Positions 6,425 to 13,689 of a stretch of DNA of 13,689 nucleotides are shown piece by piece. Below the pieces are notes generated by a model. It had not been told where the DNA came from, searched no databases, and worked only from the letters and a program-made list of their open reading frames with translations. Made by a program: the position numbers and the translations under genes. Position 1 is the first letter of the stretch; each line of letters opens with the position of its first letter. The DNA is taken from positions 1 through 13,689 of the forward strand of contig JAEMQE010000178.1 of the NCBI GenBank assembly GCA_022758945.1. The letters run 5' to 3'. Source of the stretch: Lentimicrobium sp. (GTDB lineage Bacteria > Bacteroidota > Bacteroidia > Flavobacteriales > Flavobacteriaceae).

Positions 6425-9400
6425 CTATTTACTTTCTTTTTCATATTCTTCGATATGATCAAATTCAGGATAATGTTTTCTGGCTTTTGACCACATTAAA
6501 TACAAGGCTGGAATTACAAACAAGGTTAAAACTAAGGAGAAAATTGTACCACCTACGATAACAACTCCCATTCCCATTCTACTTTTTGATGCTGCGCCAA
6601 GTGACATTGCAATTGGCAAAGCTCCCAATGAAATCGCTAAACTGGTCATTAAAATTGGTCTGAGTCGTGCTTCTGCCGCTTCCATAATAGCTTCAAATTT
6701 TGGTTTTCCCAATTCTCGCAATTGATTGGCAAATTCCACAATTAAAATTCCATTTTTGGTTACCAAACCAATCAGCATTACTGTTCCAATCTGGCTAAAA
6801 ATATTCCAAGTTTGGCCGAACAGCCATAGTGAAAATAAAGCTCCTGCAACAGCCATTGGTACAGTCAAAATAATGATGAAAGGATCAACAAAACTTTCGA
6901 ATTGTGCCGCCAAAATTAAAAATATCAATAACAAAGCCAGTCCAAAAGCAAAAGAAGTATTGGAACTACTTTCTACAAAATCTCTTGATTCTCCTCCTAA
7001 ATCAGTGGTGAAAGTATCGTCCAAGACTTTGGCTTTTATTTCATTCATTGCATCAATTCCGTCGCTTATACTTTTGCCTGGAGCAAGCCCCGCCGAAACT
7101 GTTGCCGACATATATCGATTATTATGGAACAACTGTGGCGGATTGCTTTTTTCCTCGATGGTCACCACATTGTCCATTTGGATCAATTCTCCTTTGTTAT
7201 TTTTGACAAACATCGAAGTTAAATCTAATGGTTTCGAACGGTCTTTTTGGTCAAATTGTCCAATCACTTGATATTGTTTTCCATTTCTCATAAAATAGCC
7301 AAAACGTTGACCACTTAATGAAAGTTGCAAAGTTTGAGCAATATCAATTACAGAAATTCCCAAACTTTCCGCTTTTTCTCTGTCGATAGTAACATTGATT
7401 TCGGGTTTGTTGAATTTCAGATTGACATCTGTAATCGAAAAAGTTTCGTTTTTTGCCGCTTCGTCCATAAATAATGGAATTTTTTCTTGTAATTTTTCAA
7501 AGTTTGGAGCCTGAATAATATACTGAATAGGCAAGCCTCCACGTCTGTTTACAGAAATCGTAGGTTGTTCCGTTACCGAAGTCTTGGCTTCCGGATATTT
7601 CTTGGTCCATTTAGTTAATTTATCGGCTATTTCTTTTTGAGTTCTTTTTCTTTCGCTCGGATCCACTAATGCAATTCTAACTCTTCCGCTGTTGGAAGCT
7701 GAAGCAATGAAACCCGGTGAAGTGATTACTAAAGCCACTTTTTTCTCCGGAATTGAATCGTCAACTAATTTTGAAATTTCCTGCATAAACCGATCGGTGT
7801 ATTCATACGAAGAACCTTCAGCAGTAGTCACACTCATTATTATTGCACTTCTATCATCATAAGGTGCAGTTTCTTTTTGGATTAAATTAAAAAATAAAAC
7901 AATCAATCCAAAACAGACAAACAATATAGGGAAACTCAACCATTTTTTTTTCATAAAACGCTCTAAAGCACTGGCATAAACGCTGTTTAATTTTTGAAAA
8001 TAAGGTTCCGTGGCAATATAAAATTTTGATTTTTTTTGTTCGCCGCCTTTCATTAAATAAGCGTTCAACATCGGTGTTAAAGTAAGAGAAACAAAAGCAG
8101 AAACCAATACTGCGGCTCCAATGACGACGCCAAATTCCCTAAACAATCGTCCCACAAATCCTTCGAGAAAAATTACCGGCAAAAATACTGCTGCCAAGGT
8201 TATGGAAATAGAAATTACGGCAAAAAAGATTTCATTTGAGCCTTTGATTGCGGCTTCAATTGGCGACATTCCTTCTTCCACTTTTTTGAAAATATTTTCG
8301 GTTACTACAATTCCATCATCAACCACCAAACCTGTTGCCAGAACAACTGCTAGTAACGTCAGTACGTTTATCGAAAATCCAAAAAGCCACATAATAAAGA
8401 AAGTCGCAATTAATGAAACCGGAATATCGATTAAAGGACGGAAAGCAATTGCCCAATCTCTAAAAAATAAGTAGATAATTAAAATTACCAGAATTAATGA
8501 AATTCCTAATGTTTCCGCTACTTCAAGAACTGATTTTTTTACAAAAACCGTAGTGTCAATGGCAACATTGAGTTTGATATCCTTTGGTAAATCTTTTTTT
8601 AAATTTTCTAATTGTTTGTAAAATTCCTTTGAGATGTCAAGATAATTGGCTCCTGGCATTGGCACAATCCCAATTCCAACTAATGGTAAACCAGATTGAG
8701 AAAGTCTGGTTTCAATGTTTTCAGGACCAAGAACAGCCGAGCCTACATCGCTCAAACGAACTATTTTTTCGCCATCAGTACGAATAATAATATTGTTGAA
8801 TTCTTCGGGAGTTGAAAGATTTCCAACTGTTTTTACTGTCAATTCCGTGTTATTTCCAGTTAATTTTCCAGACGGCAATTCCACATTTTGATTGTTCAAA
8901 GCATCTCTCACTTCGGAAACTGTACAGCCATAAGAAGCTAATTTTATAGGGTCAATCCACAAACGCATTGCGAATTTCTTTTGCCCCCAAATTTGAACGC
9001 CACTGACACCTGGAATGGTTTCCATTCGTTGTGAAATCACATTTTCGGCATAATCGCTGAGTTCCAATTCGTTTCTAGAATCAGATTGAATAGTCATCGA
9101 AATGATGGCATCACTATTGGCATCAGCCTTAGAAACTACTGGTGGCGCATCAATATCTTTGGGCAAACTTCTTACGGCTTGTGAAACTTTGTCCCGAACG
9201 TCATTTGCAGCTTCTTCCAGATTTTTATTCAAATTGAATTCGATTGTAATATTGCTACTTCCTTGTGTGCTCGAAGAAGTTATGTTACGAATGCCGTCAA
9301 TCGAATTGATTGCTTTTTCAAGTGGTTCTGTGATTTGAGATTCGATAATATCCGAATTGGCTCCCGAATAATTCGTTCGAATCGAAATTTGTGCAGGATC

Positions 9401-9520
9401 TATCGAAGGAAATTCTCTAACGCCCAGAAAGCTGTAGCCAATAATTCCAAACAAAACGATGGTTAGGTTTAGAACGATGGTCAAAACGGGTCTTTTTATG
9501 CTTATGGTGGATAAACTCAT
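6425..9520 (-). CDS. RND efflux pump, HAE1/AcrB-type permease
   Basis: This proton-driven inner-membrane pump takes up substrates from the periplasm or membrane and passes them to the TolC-type channel through the adaptor. The 1031-aa length and two-fold repeated layout (N-terminal helix, large periplasmic loop about 35-330, helices, second loop, final helices) are typical of hydrophobe/amphiphile efflux pumps. The proton-relay residues are present: adjacent Asp401-Asp402 in GLVVDDGIVVTEN match AcrB D407/D408, and Lys922 in GLVTKNGILIVEF matches AcrB K940. A heavy-metal pump (CusA type) would carry a single acidic residue in this region, so a drug- or metabolite-type pump is more likely. The start MSLSTISIKRPV is typical. 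It lies 86 bp after the adaptor gene. No frameshift was seen; the actual substrate is unknown. Confidence 0.95.
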   Translation of the reverse strand: MSLSTISIKRPVLTIVLNLTIVLFGIIGYSFLGVREFPSIDPAQISIRTNYSGANSDIIESQITEPLEKAINSIDGIRNITSSSTQGSSNITIEFNLNKNLEEAANDVRDKVSQAVRSLPKDIDAPPVVSKADANSDAIISMTIQSDSRNELELSDYAENVISQRMETIPGVSGVQIWGQKKFAMRLWIDPIKLASYGCTVSEVRDALNNQNVELPSGKLTGNNTELTVKTVGNLSTPEEFNNIIIRTDGEKIVRLSDVGSAVLGPENIETRLSQSGLPLVGIGIVPMPGANYLDISKEFYKQLENLKKDLPKDIKLNVAIDTTVFVKKSVLEVAETLGISLILVILIIYLFFRDWAIAFRPLIDIPVSLIATFFIMWLFGFSINVLTLLAVVLATGLVVDDGIVVTENIFKKVEEGMSPIEAAIKGSNEIFFAVISISITLAAVFLPVIFLEGFVGRLFREFGVVIGAAVLVSAFVSLTLTPMLNAYLMKGGEQKKSKFYIATEPYFQKLNSVYASALERFMKKKWLSFPILFVCFGLIVLFFNLIQKETAPYDDRSAIIMSVTTAEGSSYEYTDRFMQEISKLVDDSIPEKKVALVITSPGFIASASNSGRVRIALVDPSERKRTQKEIADKLTKWTKKYPEAKTSVTEQPTISVNRRGGLPIQYIIQAPNFEKLQEKIPLFMDEAAKNETFSITDVNLKFNKPEINVTIDREKAESLGISVIDIAQTLQLSLSGQRFGYFMRNGKQYQVIGQFDQKDRSKPLDLTSMFVKNNKGELIQMDNVVTIEEKSNPPQLFHNNRYMSATVSAGLAPGKSISDGIDAMNEIKAKVLDDTFTTDLGGESRDFVESSSNTSFAFGLALLLIFLILAAQFESFVDPFIIILTVPMAVAGALFSLWLFGQTWNIFSQIGTVMLIGLVTKNGILIVEFANQLRELGKPKFEAIMEAAEARLRPILMTSLAISLGALPIAMSLGAASKSRMGMGVVIVGGTIFSLVLTLFVIPALYLMWSKARKHYPEFDHIEEYEKESK

Positions 9521-9524
9521 TGAG

Positions 9525-9607
9525 ATTTTAGATTTTAGACTTTAGACTTTAGATTGAAGAATTAGAGATTTATAGTAATCTAAAATCTGCAATCTTAAAT
9601 CTAAAAT
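9525..9607. repeat. 31-bp-arm inverted repeat between adaptor and pump genes
   Basis: Arms at 9525-9555 and 9577-9607 are complementary at 26 of 31 positions, with a 21-nt loop. Two of the five mismatches become G-U pairs in minus-strand RNA. The arms are built from tandem TTTAGAY units of about 7-8 bp. The element fills nearly the whole gap and its right arm reaches the last base of the adaptor stop codon. It may be a dispersed flavobacterial repeat that now acts as an intercistronic mRNA hairpin. There is no terminal T tract of the kind needed for efficient termination. Confidence 0.82.
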
Positions 9608-10665
9608 TATTTTACTTTCACTTTTACGGCATCATCTTCTTTTAATGACATTACACCGGTTGTTATAAGTGTGTCACCCGTTTTTAAACCTGAAAGGACT
9701 AAGATGGAAGCATCCGTTCTAGTGGCTGTTTCGACCATTATTTCTTTGGCTTTACCCTTATTTGAAATTAGGACTTTCTTTCCGTTTTGAACCGGAATAA
9801 TGGCTTCGGATGGAATCACAATGGCATCCTTAATGATGTCCAAAGGCAATTCTACATTGGCAAAAGTACCCGGTAATAGTTTTCCATCTTTATTTTCGGC
9901 GATGGCACGAACTTGCAATGTTCTGGTTTCGATTTGAACTTCGGGTTCAATTGCATAAATTTTAGCGCTATATTTTTCCGTTGAACCTGCAACTGTAAAA
10001 CTTAAATTAGAATTGGGTCTTACTTGATTGGCATATTTTTCAGGAATAGAAAAAGTGATTTTTAATTTACTGATGTTGATTAATTTGGCAACCAAAAGGT
10101 TAGGAGTGATATAAGTTCCCGGCGAAATGGAACGCAATCCTATCTTTCCAGAAAAAGGAGCTTTTACCGAAGTTTTAGCAATTTGCGCTTGAATTAATTG
10201 GATTTGGGCTTGCGCCAATTTGAAATCGGCTCTGGCCACATCGTATTCCTCTTGGCTTATGGCTTCTTTTTCGAGCAACAATTTGGCTCTTCTTTCATTT
10301 TCTGAAGCCAATCCTTGCTTTGTTTTGGCTTGAGCCAATTGAGCTCTTAACTCCAAATCATTTACTTTGAAAAGCAATTGTCCTTTACTTACGTTGCTTC
10401 CCTCTTTAAAATAAATACCTTCAACAATTCCTGAAATTTCAGAACGAATATCTACTTGTTCGTTGGCTTCAATGGATCCAGAAAGAGAAAGATTATTGTC
10501 GAAAGTTTGTGTTTTAACGACAATTCCGCTAACGGTCATCGTTTTGTTTTTTCCGCCTTTGTCTTTTGAATCGTCGTTTTTGTTTTTGTTTGAGATAATT
10601 CTGTACCCTATAAAAGCACCAAACCCAATTATTAGTATGGTATAAATAATATGTTTTAGTTTCAT
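9607..10665 (-). CDS. RND efflux periplasmic adaptor (membrane fusion protein)
   Basis: The adaptor links the inner-membrane pump to the outer-membrane channel and opens the latter. The 352-aa product has an N-terminal membrane anchor (about residues 5-24, HIIYTILIIGFGAFIGY) with no lipobox; the protein contains no Cys, so it is held by an uncleaved helix, not a lipid as in AcrA. A charged linker (25-43) follows. The lipoyl halves are near 68-103 (VDIRSEISGIVEGIYFKEG) and 165-197 (VKAPFSGKIGLRSISPGTYI). Between them lies a short coiled-coil hairpin (about 104-164) rich in Ala, Gln, Lys and Glu. The beta-barrel and membrane-proximal domains complete the protein. It is the first gene of the efflux set, 86 bp before the pump gene. 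The hairpin is short for the family, which usually suits a TolC-type tip-to-tip contact. No specificity can be assigned. Confidence 0.93.
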   Translation of the reverse strand: MKLKHIIYTILIIGFGAFIGYRIISNKNKNDDSKDKGGKNKTMTVSGIVVKTQTFDNNLSLSGSIEANEQVDIRSEISGIVEGIYFKEGSNVSKGQLLFKVNDLELRAQLAQAKTKQGLASENERRAKLLLEKEAISQEEYDVARADFKLAQAQIQLIQAQIAKTSVKAPFSGKIGLRSISPGTYITPNLLVAKLINISKLKITFSIPEKYANQVRPNSNLSFTVAGSTEKYSAKIYAIEPEVQIETRTLQVRAIAENKDGKLLPGTFANVELPLDIIKDAIVIPSEAIIPVQNGKKVLISNKGKAKEIMVETATRTDASILVLSGLKTGDTLITTGVMSLKEDDAVKVKVK

Positions 10666-10702
10666 ATGTAATATTTATTGTTTTTTATTGGTCATATGTA
10701 AT
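10662..10702. repeat. 11-bp direct repeat spanning the adaptor start codon
   Basis: TCATATGTAAT occurs at 10662-10672 and again at 10692-10702, exactly 30 bp apart (about three helical turns). On the minus strand each copy reads ATTACATATGA and contains an ATG: the lower one is the adaptor start, the upper one opens a six-codon ORF. It could be a duplicated start context or paired protein-binding sites. Confidence 0.5.
10675..10695 (-). CDS. Possible six-codon leader ORF upstream of the efflux adaptor
   Basis: An ATG at 10695-10693 opens a frame of six codons (MTNKKQ) ending in TAA at 10677-10675, 9 nt before the adaptor ATG. Its ATG sits in the same ATTACATATGA context as the adaptor start, which suggests that ribosomes able to use one could use the other. 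A short leader peptide is possible, but chance is a fair explanation at this length. Confidence 0.22.
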   Translation of the reverse strand: MTNKKQ

Positions 10703-10762
10703 TCGCATATATCTTTTCAGTGTTTAAACTTAATTTCCGTTATGCTCATTTCATAATTTATT

Positions 10763-10787
10763 AAAAAAGTGAGATTAGACTTCACTT
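10763..10787 (-). terminator. Weak terminator-like hairpin upstream of the efflux operon
   Basis: On the minus strand AAGTGA (10787-10782) pairs with TCACTT (10772-10767) around a 9-nt loop, and a T run continues to 10763. The stem is only 6 bp with two G-C pairs. It could end the recG transcript, which stops 217 nt upstream, or act as an attenuator in the efflux leader if the promoter at 10803-10810 is real. The stem alone is too weak for confidence. Confidence 0.3.
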
Positions 10788-10802
10788 GTTAAGTTAAAAA
10801 GA

Positions 10803-10810
10803 CAAATTTA
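10803..10810 (-). promoter_or_regulatory. Candidate -7 element for the efflux operon
   Basis: On the minus strand this reads TAAATTTG, an exact TAnnTTTG match, 138 bp upstream of the adaptor start. No TTG lies at the usual 17-23 bp upstream distance, so the -33 half is missing. An activator-dependent promoter or a chance match in AT-rich DNA are both possible. The rest of the 338-bp gap between recG and the adaptor (10666-11003) is AT-rich, non-coding, and otherwise holds the repeat at 10935-10982, the weak hairpin at 10763-10787 and the direct repeat near the start codon. Confidence 0.35.
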
Positions 10811-10934
10811 AGTTTTAGAATTTGGAATAAAGGGAGTTTTGCCAATTATTTAACAACTTATAAGCAAATATTAATATTCGAAAAAAAGACCTTTTCTACG
10901 ACTATCAAATTATAAAATAGTTTAACTTAAAATT

Positions 10935-10982
10935 TAAAAATCCGTTTTAATCTGTGTTTTTACGAAGTAAATTCGTTTTATC
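10935..10982 (-). repeat. ACRRATT-phased repeat downstream of recG
   Basis: Read on the minus strand this matches 13131-13178 at 43 of 48 positions. It contains ACGAATT, ACAGATT and ACGGATT in a single copy, so the three unit spellings found elsewhere in the window belong to one family. An inner TTTAC-TTC-GTAAA hairpin is present in both copies. It lies 21 bp beyond the recG stop codon, in inverted orientation to the copy upstream of recG. Confidence 0.85.
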
Positions 10983-11003
10983 AGCGTGCAATTTTTTCAT
11001 AAT

Positions 11004-13112
11004 TTAACTAATGTAATTCCAAATAGTTGCCTTTTTAGTCAATTCGATATAAGTGGCTCTTAAAACAGCATTTTCAGGTTTTTGCATTGGAGCATCGTCC
11101 TTCAAAATTTTTAAGGCATAATTCCGTGCCAATATCAAAATATCTCTATCCCGAACAATATCGGCAATTTGGAGATTCAGAACGCCACTTTGTTGGGTTC
11201 CCATTAAATCGCCGGGACCTCGGAGTTTGAGATCGACTTCGGCAATTTCGAAACCATCGTTAGTTTTGACCATCGTTTCCATTCGGGTTTTGCTGTCGGC
11301 GCTCAATTTGTGGCTCGTCATCAGGATGCAATAACTTTGCTCCGCACCACGACCCACGCGACCTCGAAGCTGATGCAATTGTGATAATCCAAAACGTTCC
11401 GCACTTTCTATAATCATTACGCTGGCATTCGGGATATTTACGCCCACTTCAATCACGGTTGTAGCTACCATAATATTGGTTTTTCCTTCAGCAAAGCGTT
11501 TCATTTCGGCATCTTTATCGGCAGGTTTCATTTTTCCGTGAAGGATGGAAATAGCATATTGTGGCAACGGAAAATCACGAGAAATGCTTTCGTAACCGTC
11601 CATCAAATCCTTTAAATCCATAGTTTTCGATTCTTCAATCAACGGATAGACAATATAAATTTGACGACCAAGAGCAATTTCATCTCGAATAAATTTCCAA
11701 ACTTTCAAGCGATTGCTATCAAATCGATGTACGGTTTGAATGGGTTTTCTTCCCGGTGGCAATTCGTCGATTACCGAAATATCTAAATCACCATATAAAC
11801 TCATTGCCAAAGTTCGAGGAATAGGTGTGGCGGTCATTACCAAAACGTGGGGCGGAATTTCGTTTTTCTTCCACAATTTCGAACGTTGTTCTACTCCAAA
11901 ACGATGTTGCTCGTCAATCACAGCCAAGCCCAGATTTTGGAATTTTACCTTGTCTTCCAATAAAGCGTGTGTGCCAATCAGAATGTGTAAAGTTCCATTT
12001 TCGAGTTCTTCGTGAATGATTTTTCGAGCTGCAGTTTTGGTTGAGCCAGTAAGTATTTTTATATTGATATTCAATTCTTTAGCCAATTCTGTCAAACCAT
12101 TAAAATGTTGGTTAGCCAAGATTTCTGTTGGCGCCATTAAACAGGATTGAAACCCGTTATCCAAGGCAATCAGCATACTCATTAGTGCCACGATTGTTTT
12201 CCCCGAACCCACATCGCCTTGCAACAATCGATTCATTTGGGCGTTGCTTCCCATATCGATTCGGATTTCTTTGATGACTCTTTTTTGGGCATTGGTTAAC
12301 TCAAAAGGCAGGTGATTTTGGTAAAAATCATTGAAATATTCGCCCACTTTGGTAAACGGATGTCCTTTGATTTTGTGCTTTCGAATCAGGTTTTTAGTAA
12401 TTAATTGCAATTGAATGTAGAACAATTCCTCAAATTTCAATCGGAATTGGGCTTTCGCCAAAGCTTCGGCACTTTTTGGAAAATGGATATTGAATAATGC
12501 GGCATTTTTTGGAATCAATTTTAATTCGGCTGTCAAATAAGCGGGTAAGGTTTCAGCGAATTTGGCTTGTGTTTCCTGAAACAATTGCTGCATCATTTTA
12601 TTGATTACGCGATTGGAAATCCCTCTGTTTGCCAAGGTTTCCGTCGATGGATACACGGGTTGCATTGCCGAGCGAAGGCTTTGCTCGTGTTCTGCCATCA
12701 GCTCAATTTCAGGATGCGCCATATTGAAAGTATTCCCGAAAGAAGTACATTTTCCGAAAATCACGCACATTTCGTTGAGCTTTAAACTTTCGCGAATCCA
12801 TTTGTGGCCTTGAAACCAAACGAGTTCCATCTGTCCCGTATCATCCACAAAAGTGGCGACTAATCTTTTCTGGTTTTTGCCAAATTCTACCGTTTTGATG
12901 TTGATAATTTTGCCGATAATCTGAACTTCGGCAACATTATTTTGCAACTCGTTAATCTTGTAATACCGTGTCCTGTCAATGTACCGATTCGGAAAAAAAT
13001 TAAGCAAATCGCCATATTTATGAATTCCCAATTCCTTGCGCAGCAATGTGCCTCGGTTGGGACCGACGCCTTTGAGGTATTCGATGGGAGTTTCCAGGAG
13101 GTTTTGCTGCAT
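11004..13112 (-). CDS. recG: ATP-dependent DNA helicase RecG
   Basis: RecG is a double-stranded DNA translocase that remodels stalled replication forks and branch-migrates Holliday junctions. The 702-aa product matches the usual length. Residues about 1-60 carry a helix-hairpin-helix-like start (YLKGVGPNRGTLL). The OB-fold wedge that splits fork DNA is at about 61-140. The superfamily 2 motor follows: LTNAQKRVI (272-280), Walker A GDVGSGKT (299-306), motif II DEQH (400-403), motif III TATPIPR (427-433), motif V near ATTVIEVGVNIPNA (550-563) and motif VI QLRGRVGRG (581-589). The C-terminal region includes LKLRGPGDLMGTQQSG, conserved in RecG. All catalytic residues expected of an active helicase are present. 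It is divergent from the DUF1697 gene and separated from the efflux genes by 338 bp. No exact TAnnTTTG promoter was found upstream; TATCTTCG (13188-13181, minus) is the nearest match. Confidence 0.97.
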   Translation of the reverse strand: MQQNLLETPIEYLKGVGPNRGTLLRKELGIHKYGDLLNFFPNRYIDRTRYYKINELQNNVAEVQIIGKIINIKTVEFGKNQKRLVATFVDDTGQMELVWFQGHKWIRESLKLNEMCVIFGKCTSFGNTFNMAHPEIELMAEHEQSLRSAMQPVYPSTETLANRGISNRVINKMMQQLFQETQAKFAETLPAYLTAELKLIPKNAALFNIHFPKSAEALAKAQFRLKFEELFYIQLQLITKNLIRKHKIKGHPFTKVGEYFNDFYQNHLPFELTNAQKRVIKEIRIDMGSNAQMNRLLQGDVGSGKTIVALMSMLIALDNGFQSCLMAPTEILANQHFNGLTELAKELNINIKILTGSTKTAARKIIHEELENGTLHILIGTHALLEDKVKFQNLGLAVIDEQHRFGVEQRSKLWKKNEIPPHVLVMTATPIPRTLAMSLYGDLDISVIDELPPGRKPIQTVHRFDSNRLKVWKFIRDEIALGRQIYIVYPLIEESKTMDLKDLMDGYESISRDFPLPQYAISILHGKMKPADKDAEMKRFAEGKTNIMVATTVIEVGVNIPNASVMIIESAERFGLSQLHQLRGRVGRGAEQSYCILMTSHKLSADSKTRMETMVKTNDGFEIAEVDLKLRGPGDLMGTQQSGVLNLQIADIVRDRDILILARNYALKILKDDAPMQKPENAVLRATYIELTKKATIWNYIS

Positions 13113-13125
13113 ACTGTTTATTTGG

Positions 13126-13178
13126 ATACGGATGACACGGATTTACTTCGTAAAAACACGGATTAAAACGGATATTTA
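13126..13178 (+). repeat. ACRRATT-phased repeat upstream of recG, ACGGATT variant
   Basis: ACGGAT units start at 13128, 13137, 13158 and 13168, spaced 9, 21 and 10 bp, so they fall on roughly the same face of the helix. Bases 13131-13178 match the inverted copy at 10935-10982 at 43 of 48 positions. It begins 14 bp upstream of the recG start codon, so it sits in the recG leader. Confidence 0.85.
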
Positions 13179-13229
13179 ATTTGATGAAGCGAAGATAGTT
13201 TTTTGTTTGGAAATTAGGAAATACAATTG

Positions 13230-13261
13230 TTTGGTATTGGAAGTAGGAAAAAGTATATTTG
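13230..13261 (+). promoter_or_regulatory. Promoter of the DUF1697 gene, Bacteroidota type
   Basis: TATATTTG at 13254-13261 matches TAnnTTTG exactly, with TTTG at 13230-13233 and a 20-bp spacer. The start codon at 13282 lies 20 bp downstream, so the leader would be about 14 nt. Confidence 0.68.
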
Positions 13262-13281
13262 AGTTCTTAAATCAATATTAA

Positions 13282-13689
13282 ATGACAACTCATCTCGCAC
13301 TGCTTCGTGGCATCAATGTTTCCGGACACAATATGATAAAAATGGAAGCTTTGAAAACCACTTTGGAAGCTATTGGTTTCCAAAATGTGCAAACCTATAT
13401 TCAATCAGGAAATGTTTTTGTAGATACCAATGAAGAAAATGCTGCAGCCGTTGGGTTTAAAATTAAGCAGGAAATTTTCAAAGTGTTTGGTCACGAAGTG
13501 CCTATTGTTGTTATCGGTAAAGCCGATTTAGAAGTTTGTTTCAAGAACAATCCTTTTTTGAAAGAAAAGGAATTAGATATAAAAAAATTATATGTGGCTT
13601 TTGTTTCAACGATATTGCGTAGCGACAATATCAATGATTTGAAAATTAGTCAATTTAAACCTGACGAAGCCAGCATTGACGCCAATAGA
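13282..13689 (+). CDS. DUF1697 family protein, 3' end outside the window
   Basis: The visible 136 codons open MTTHLALLRGINVSGHNMIKM and continue with ALKTTLEAIGFQNVQTYIQSGNVF, which are the hallmark N-terminal motifs of DUF1697 (conserved LRGINVGG-like start, then a GxxNVxTYIQSGNVxF strand). The family is about 180 aa, so roughly 45 residues should lie beyond the window edge; the frame is open to the last base. It is a small cytoplasmic protein with no signal peptide or membrane segment. Its biochemical role is not established, and I do not assign one. The gene diverges from recG with 169 bp between starts and has its own promoter. Confidence 0.9.
   Translation, partial: MTTHLALLRGINVSGHNMIKMEALKTTLEAIGFQNVQTYIQSGNVFVDTNEENAAAVGFKIKQEIFKVFGHEVPIVVIGKADLEVCFKNNPFLKEKELDIKKLYVAFVSTILRSDNINDLKISQFKPDEASIDANR

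Noticed and set aside
6726..7271. 181-codon antisense frame inside the pump gene
   Set aside because: The pump gene is continuous and conserved through this region. The antisense product has the composition of a reversed membrane-protein gene and matches nothing I know.
4956..10665. Heavy-metal (CusCBA-like) efflux system
   Set aside because: The pump has the paired Asp motif VVDDGIVVTEN and the Lys of drug-type pumps, and the adaptor shows no Met- or His-rich metal sites.
10871..10900. recG terminator at the A-rich tract near 10881
   Set aside because: On the minus strand a run of seven T follows GGTC, but only four or five A-T pairs can form before it, too weak to call.
10935..13178. Transposon with recG as cargo, using the 48-bp inverted repeats as ends
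   Set aside because: There is no transposase and no target-site duplication. recG is a core gene with normal base composition, and the same repeat family occurs at 2184 and 6309 without any mobile gene.

Overview
The window looks like a core-genome stretch of a Flavobacterium-like member of the Bacteroidota. Three things point there. The DNA is AT-rich. Its promoters fit the Bacteroidota type (TTG or TTTG, about 19-20 bp, then TAnnTTTG), and its start codons lack Shine-Dalgarno sequences but carry A-rich contexts. The gaps contain palindromic and short-period repeats that I associate with flavobacterial genomes. Six genes are visible, five complete and one cut by the window end. No tRNA, rRNA, CRISPR array, insertion sequence or prophage gene was seen.

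Layout: positions 1-352 hold a truncated palindrome, a large structured element that resembles the Flavo-1 RNA motif, then the promoter and leader of rpsA (ribosomal protein S1, + strand, 353-2128), which ends in a strong terminator. pheT (phenylalanyl-tRNA synthetase beta chain, - strand, 2407-4827) converges on it and has its own promoter and terminator. Upstream of pheT on the same strand lies a complete tripartite efflux system. Read in transcription order it is a periplasmic adaptor (10665-9607), an RND inner-membrane pump (9520-6425) and a TolC-type outer-membrane channel (6266-4956). No regulator gene adjoins it. recG (- strand, 11004-13112) lies upstream of the pump, and a DUF1697 gene (+ strand, from 13282) diverges from recG and runs off the window.

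The three efflux genes form one functional unit spanning both membranes and are probably one operon, because no good promoter was found in either internal gap. Each of those gaps instead holds an inverted repeat that would fold in the mRNA. rpsA and pheT serve translation, recG serves replication-fork rescue and recombination.

The proteins are all of known families and I do not see a new protein system. The unusual material is non-coding: (1) four copies of one ACRRATT-phased repeat family, including a 48-bp near-identical inverted pair around recG; (2) two nested palindromes that differ in sequence but keep the same self-complementary design; (3) a 31-bp-arm repeat between the adaptor and pump genes; (4) small upstream ORFs and hairpins in the leaders of rpsA and the efflux operon.
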